NCBI RefSeq assembly: GCF_018860385.1 | Contig: NZ_JAHKPH010000016.1 | Coordinates: 341,245 to 405,244 of the forward strand | Direction: 5' to 3' | Source of the DNA: Reinekea forsetii | Lineage (GTDB): Bacteria; Pseudomonadota; Gammaproteobacteria; Pseudomonadales; Natronospirillaceae | Length of the DNA stretch: 64,000 nt | Shown here: one piece after another, positions 61,561 to 64,000 of the stretch | How the letters are laid out: each line of letters begins with the position of its first letter | Numbering within the stretch: position 1 is the first letter of the stretch | Translations under genes and position numbers: made by a program | The notes under the pieces: generated by a model | Told to the model about the DNA's origin: nothing | The model's input: the letters and a program-made list of their open reading frames with translations, nothing else | Database searches by the model: none

Positions 61561-61678
61561 TAGGAGCGCTCGAAGCCTGCGGAGACGCGATTGAATCTAG
61601 TTTTATATTTGGCTTGCAGCTTGCTCCTCAAAACTTGCAGCTCAACAATCGCCTCTCCGCTAAGCTACGAAACCCTTA
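61561..61678. repeat. REP-like paired inverted repeat B, copy 2
   Basis: Same organisation as copy 1 at 61417-61535, including the CTTGCAGCT interior and the terminal CGCCTCTCCGC. The 25-bp spacer between the two copies is unrelated, so this looks like a duplicated whole element. Confidence 0.78.
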
Positions 61679-61747
61679 CAGGTGTATGTCGAGTAGATTG
61701 GATTGAACACCAACAACGCGTTCTAGGTAAAACCAGCAAAGGTATTA

Positions 61748-62677
61748 CTATTTAACAAACAACACGATTTCTGTTTCTAAATGCTCAGCCGAAACTTCAT
61801 GAGGATCATTGAGGTAAGCTTCGAACCCCGCCGGCATTTTTTTGATTTTCACTTTATTGTGTCTTGCCGAAAACATCGCATAAGACCAGGCGTTACCAAT
61901 AAATTGATAGTCTCCCACATGCTTTACAACATAAGTTTTTGATTCCGCTATCGAATCGCAAATAAATGGAGCTTCCACTGCGACTGGTTTAGCAATAGGA
62001 AACAGGTTTCTAACTTTACACAAGGAGGTTTCCATATCCATACTTTCGTACAAGGATATAGGGGCTCCTACTGGGCTTATGCCTCTTTCTTTGAAGAGTG
62101 CGTTAAGTTTTTCATAGTCAGATGTAATAAGTTCGCCTAAGCCATCAATTTTGGCTTCGCCAGCTAGAGCTATATAGTGCATCGTTGCTTGCAGCCGTTG
62201 CCCGATCAATTCCATCTTACTAGCGATACTACCCGTCTCAAGTAAACTTTTGAGCATTTTTAAGCCTCGAACATAATCCATACTTAACGTCTGTTCGAGC
62301 ATCTTTTTCATAAAAAACAAAAAGAACGGTAATTTAGCATCAAGTAACCAGGTTACCTTACTGCCATCACCTTCTGGACCAATTTTGAATGTCGCTGTAG
62401 CAAATGACTTAAATGGTTTTATAAACTGAAGATCAATAACAAGCTCCTTATCAGACTTCTCCTTAAGCGTCATCTTACCTTCACCCGTTAAATCACCTTG
62501 CCAATGATAACCAGCGCCAACCTCACCCTGAGTACCTTGATAAGAAACAGGGCAGTTCGGCTCCATAACCAACCAAGGCGACCAAGTAGGCCAAGACGTA
62601 AAGTCACTAAGGTATGCAATTAATTCAGCAGGTTGTTTATTTATAAAAATGGATTCTTCAACATGATAGGCAGGCAT
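61748..62677 (-). CDS. SRPBCC-domain protein fused to a GyrI-like effector-binding domain
   Basis: Function unknown. The 309-residue protein has an N-terminal SRPBCC (START-like) ligand-binding domain (about 5-145: FTSWPTWSPWLVMEPNCPVSYQG, GKMTLKEKSDKELVIDL, SKVTWLLDAKLPFFLFF) and a C-terminal GyrI/AraC-effector-binding-like domain (about 160-309: GDYQFIGNAWSYAMFSARHNKVK, FEAYLNDPHEV). ATG 62677 has AAGGAG 6 nt upstream. Such fusions occur in solitary genes of many marine bacteria. It is the only gene inside the repeat field and is flanked by two direct copies of element A. Confidence 0.8.
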   Translation of the reverse strand: MPAYHVEESIFINKQPAELIAYLSDFTSWPTWSPWLVMEPNCPVSYQGTQGEVGAGYHWQGDLTGEGKMTLKEKSDKELVIDLQFIKPFKSFATATFKIGPEGDGSKVTWLLDAKLPFFLFFMKKMLEQTLSMDYVRGLKMLKSLLETGSIASKMELIGQRLQATMHYIALAGEAKIDGLGELITSDYEKLNALFKERGISPVGAPISLYESMDMETSLCKVRNLFPIAKPVAVEAPFICDSIAESKTYVVKHVGDYQFIGNAWSYAMFSARHNKVKIKKMPAGFEAYLNDPHEVSAEHLETEIVLFVK

Positions 62678-62849
62678 TTCGAACTCCTTCAATTTAATTT
62701 AACGCTGAAACAGCTCAAACTGCCTCAATAGGTCGCTTTTTTTATTTTTAGATAAACGACAGTGTGGAAATCACTATAGCAGATATCGTTAGTACGGGTG
62801 CTGTGCTGTTACCTTTCTAACTTGATCTTTTCTGGCTTAGGGTTCAAAT

Positions 62850-62916
62850 GTGGCAATACTCGCCTCATTGGTGGGGTTGGTATTCTACGGTGGCGGTGGT
62901 TGCCTCATTGGTGGGA
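62850..62916. repeat. Short tandem repeats before element A copy 2
   Basis: Two ~35-40-bp units, each with GGTGGGGTTGG or GGTGGGATTGG, at 62850-62889 and 62890-62920. They are degenerate relatives of the 61091-61288 array. Confidence 0.65.
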
Positions 62917-63012
62917 TTGGCTTGAGCGGTCGCTGTTCGCGCATCCATGCGCCGCTTAACTTCGCCATCCATGGCTCAGATATCCGCTCAACCCAACCCC
63001 ACCAACAAGGCT
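62917..63012 (+). repeat. Palindromic element A, copy 2 (96 bp)
   Basis: All 96 bases match copy 1 at 61289-61384, in the same orientation, 1.6 kb away. The pair brackets the SRPBCC/GyrI gene and the B1-B2 repeats. Confidence 0.85.
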
Positions 63013-63033
63013 TTCTAGGTTACCACCCTTATG

Positions 63034-63189
63034 TAGGAGCGTTCGGAGCTTGCGGAGACGCGATTCTATTAAGGTGATTAATCATCTCACTTCAGCCACC
63101 CTAAGGCGGTGAATCGTATTTAGCTTTTCTCTTGAAGCTTGCAACTTCACCCAAACCCTCGTCTCTCCACTGCGCTCCGAGGACTTCTA
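63034..63189. repeat. REP-like paired inverted repeat B, copy 3
   Basis: Starts TAGGAGCGTTCGGAGCTTGC, GGAGACGCGATT and ends CGTCTCTCCACTGCGCTCCG, CTTCTA, the same inverted layout as copies 1 and 2 but with a different ~100-nt interior. Confidence 0.65.
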
Positions 63190-63240
63190 CAGCTAATCCA
63201 ACCGCGGGTTGACAATGCCACCTTTAATAACGTGTTCACG

Positions 63241-63447
63241 TAGGAGCGTTCGGAGCCTGCGGAGACGCGATTATAGAACGGTGCTACTTGTTAACTTTTT
63301 AGCGACTTCATTACGGTAACTATTGTTTTGTCCATCGTCAGTTGCAAACGCTTGAAAGCAAACTTATCTAAACCAAGGTCGATAATAATGCTTTTTAAGG
63401 CTATGTGTCACAACCCTCGCGTCTTCGCTTTGCTACGAGCGCTCCTA
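63241..63447. repeat. REP-like paired inverted repeat B, copy 4
   Basis: Left end TAGGAGCGTTCGGAGCCTGC, GGAGACGCGATT; right end CGCGTCTTCGCTTTGC, AGCGCTCCTA is the complement with changes. The interior is about 150 nt and unrelated to the other copies. Confidence 0.6.
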
Positions 63448-63469
63448 CAGGTATGTTTCCTCGGGTTGA

Positions 63470-63578
63470 GTCGAGTGGGTTGGGTTGCCTACCTCGGGCA
63501 TCTGAGCCATGGATGGCGAAGTTGAGCGCGCATGGATGCGCTAGCCGCGACCGAGGTGGGCAACCCGACCCGCTCGAC
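63470..63578 (-). repeat. Palindromic element A, copy 3 (diverged, inverted)
   Basis: Arms 63470-63497 and 63551-63578 pair along all 28 positions, three of them as G-U wobbles. The loop carries CATCTGAGCCATGGATGG, the complement of the loop in copies 1 and 2, but the arm sequences differ from those copies. Conservation of the loop and of pairing, not of arm sequence, suggests selection or mobility as a structured unit. Confidence 0.72.
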
Positions 63579-63787
63579 GTTGTATGCCACCCAATCTATG
63601 GTAGCTAGAGCTCAAATCTCTTGACCTTACCCGAAGCTCTTAACTTTTCTAACGCACAGCAAAAAACCCACTCGGATATCCCAACGAGCTTTTCTTTTTT
63701 GGCTGGGCTGCGGGCAGACTTGACGATGGACCACTTAGACTCCGCCAACCCTTCATCAGAAGCTCTCTTTTTACAATCCTTAAAAAC
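63579..63787. other. Non-coding spacer before the rRNA operon terminator
   Basis: About 210 bp with no supported gene. A hairpin GCTCG/CGAGT-like near 63685-63705 runs into six U on the minus strand (TGGGTTTTTT) and may be a second terminator for the rRNA transcript. The minus-strand frame at 63605-63802 starts inside the 5S terminator and is not credible. Confidence 0.4.
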
Positions 63788-63792
63788 CAAAA

Positions 63793-63813
63793 AACCCAGC
63801 ACTAGGCTGGGTT
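63793..63813 (-). terminator. Terminator of the rRNA operon after 5S
   Basis: AACCCAGC and GCTGGGTT pair around CTAGT on the minus strand and run into six U, 17 bp after the 5S 3' end. Confidence 0.9.
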
Positions 63814-63829
63814 GTTTGGTTTATTTGGC

Positions 63830-63946
63830 GCTTGACGATGACCTACTCTCACATGGGGAAACCCCACACTACCATCGGCGATACGTCGTTTCACTGCTGA
63901 GTTCGGTATGGGATCAGGTGGTTCCAACGCTCTATGGTCGTCAAGC
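63830..63946 (-). rRNA. rrf: 5S ribosomal RNA
   Basis: Read on the minus strand, the ends TGCTTGACGAC and GTCAAGC pair as helix I, and the interior has the conserved CCTGATCCCATACCGAACTC and GTGAGAGTAGGTC segments of gammaproteobacterial 5S rRNA. About 117 nt. Its upstream neighbour outside the window should be 23S rRNA. Confidence 0.96.
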
Positions 63947-64000
63947 AAACTGGTTGTGTAACTCGTGGAGGCTTTTTACGGTGCTCTCACACGCTTTACG
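63947..64000 (-). other. 23S-5S spacer (partial)
   Basis: 54 bp upstream of 5S to the window edge, reading toward 5S on the minus strand. No 23S 3'-end sequence is recognisable here. Confidence 0.6.

Noticed and set aside
63605..63802. Minus-strand open frame of 65 codons next to 5S rRNA
   Set aside because: It starts with GTG inside the rRNA terminator, has no ribosome site and resembles the spurious frames often predicted beside rRNA genes.

Overview
The window looks like a chromosomal segment of a gammaproteobacterium. It is dominated by conserved housekeeping blocks: pilMNOPQ divergent from mrcA, rimP-nusA-infB-rbfA-truB-rpsO-pnp behind a tRNA-Leu and secG, ftsH-folP-glmM-tpiA, ftsY-ftsE-ftsX-rpoH, and lptD-surA-pdxA-rsmA-apaH. 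This order recalls Pseudomonas and the Oceanospirillales. FlgP/FlgT homologues, a TraF-like outer-membrane protein and two 7TM/GGDEF proteins suggest a motile, probably aquatic bacterium. Base composition looks moderate by eye. The exact genus cannot be settled from the sequence alone.

Layout. 1-4458 (minus): type IV pilus assembly operon pilM-N-O-P-Q, with pilQ cut by the window edge. 4627-7146 (plus): penicillin-binding protein 1A. 7196-10905 (minus): two tandem 7TM diguanylate cyclases. 11076-20600 (minus): translation/RNA block with a structured pnp leader, a terminator between infB and rbfA, a terminator-bearing rimP leader with a clear promoter, tRNA-Leu(GAG) and secG. 20606-26362 (minus): tpiA, glmM, folP, ftsH, rlmE. 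26446-30756: yhbY (plus), ilvE and glnE (minus). 30924-35112 (plus): a YnjBCD-type ABC importer with a CDP-alcohol phosphatidyltransferase. 35140-40103 (minus): guaC, ferredoxin, coaD, an aldehyde dehydrogenase, rsmD and a membrane-anchored remnant of an M16 peptidase. 40181-44999 (plus): ftsY-ftsE-ftsX, rpoH, a DUF423 protein, trmB. djlA (minus) follows, then lptD-surA-pdxA-rsmA-apaH (plus), flgP-flgT (minus), the TraF-like protein and cca (plus), ubiX and tesB (minus).

59256-64000 is the least conserved part. It holds two unrecognised proteins, an AlkB-type dioxygenase, and what I read as a CsrB/RsmZ-type small RNA at about 60911-61037: seven GGA motifs in 75 nt, three of them in hairpin loops, followed by a strong terminator. 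Beyond it lies a dense field of repeats: a 46-bp tandem array, a 96-bp palindromic element present in two identical copies flanking one gene plus one diverged inverted copy, and four REP-like paired inverted repeats. The window ends in a 5S rRNA (minus), the distal end of an rRNA operon.

The most notable items are the CsrB/RsmZ-like RNA, the two repeat families around the SRPBCC/GyrI-like gene, the conserved but uncharacterised ynjBCD-ynjF transporter unit, the decayed M16 gene next to rsmD, and divergent genes whose start codons share one CATG.
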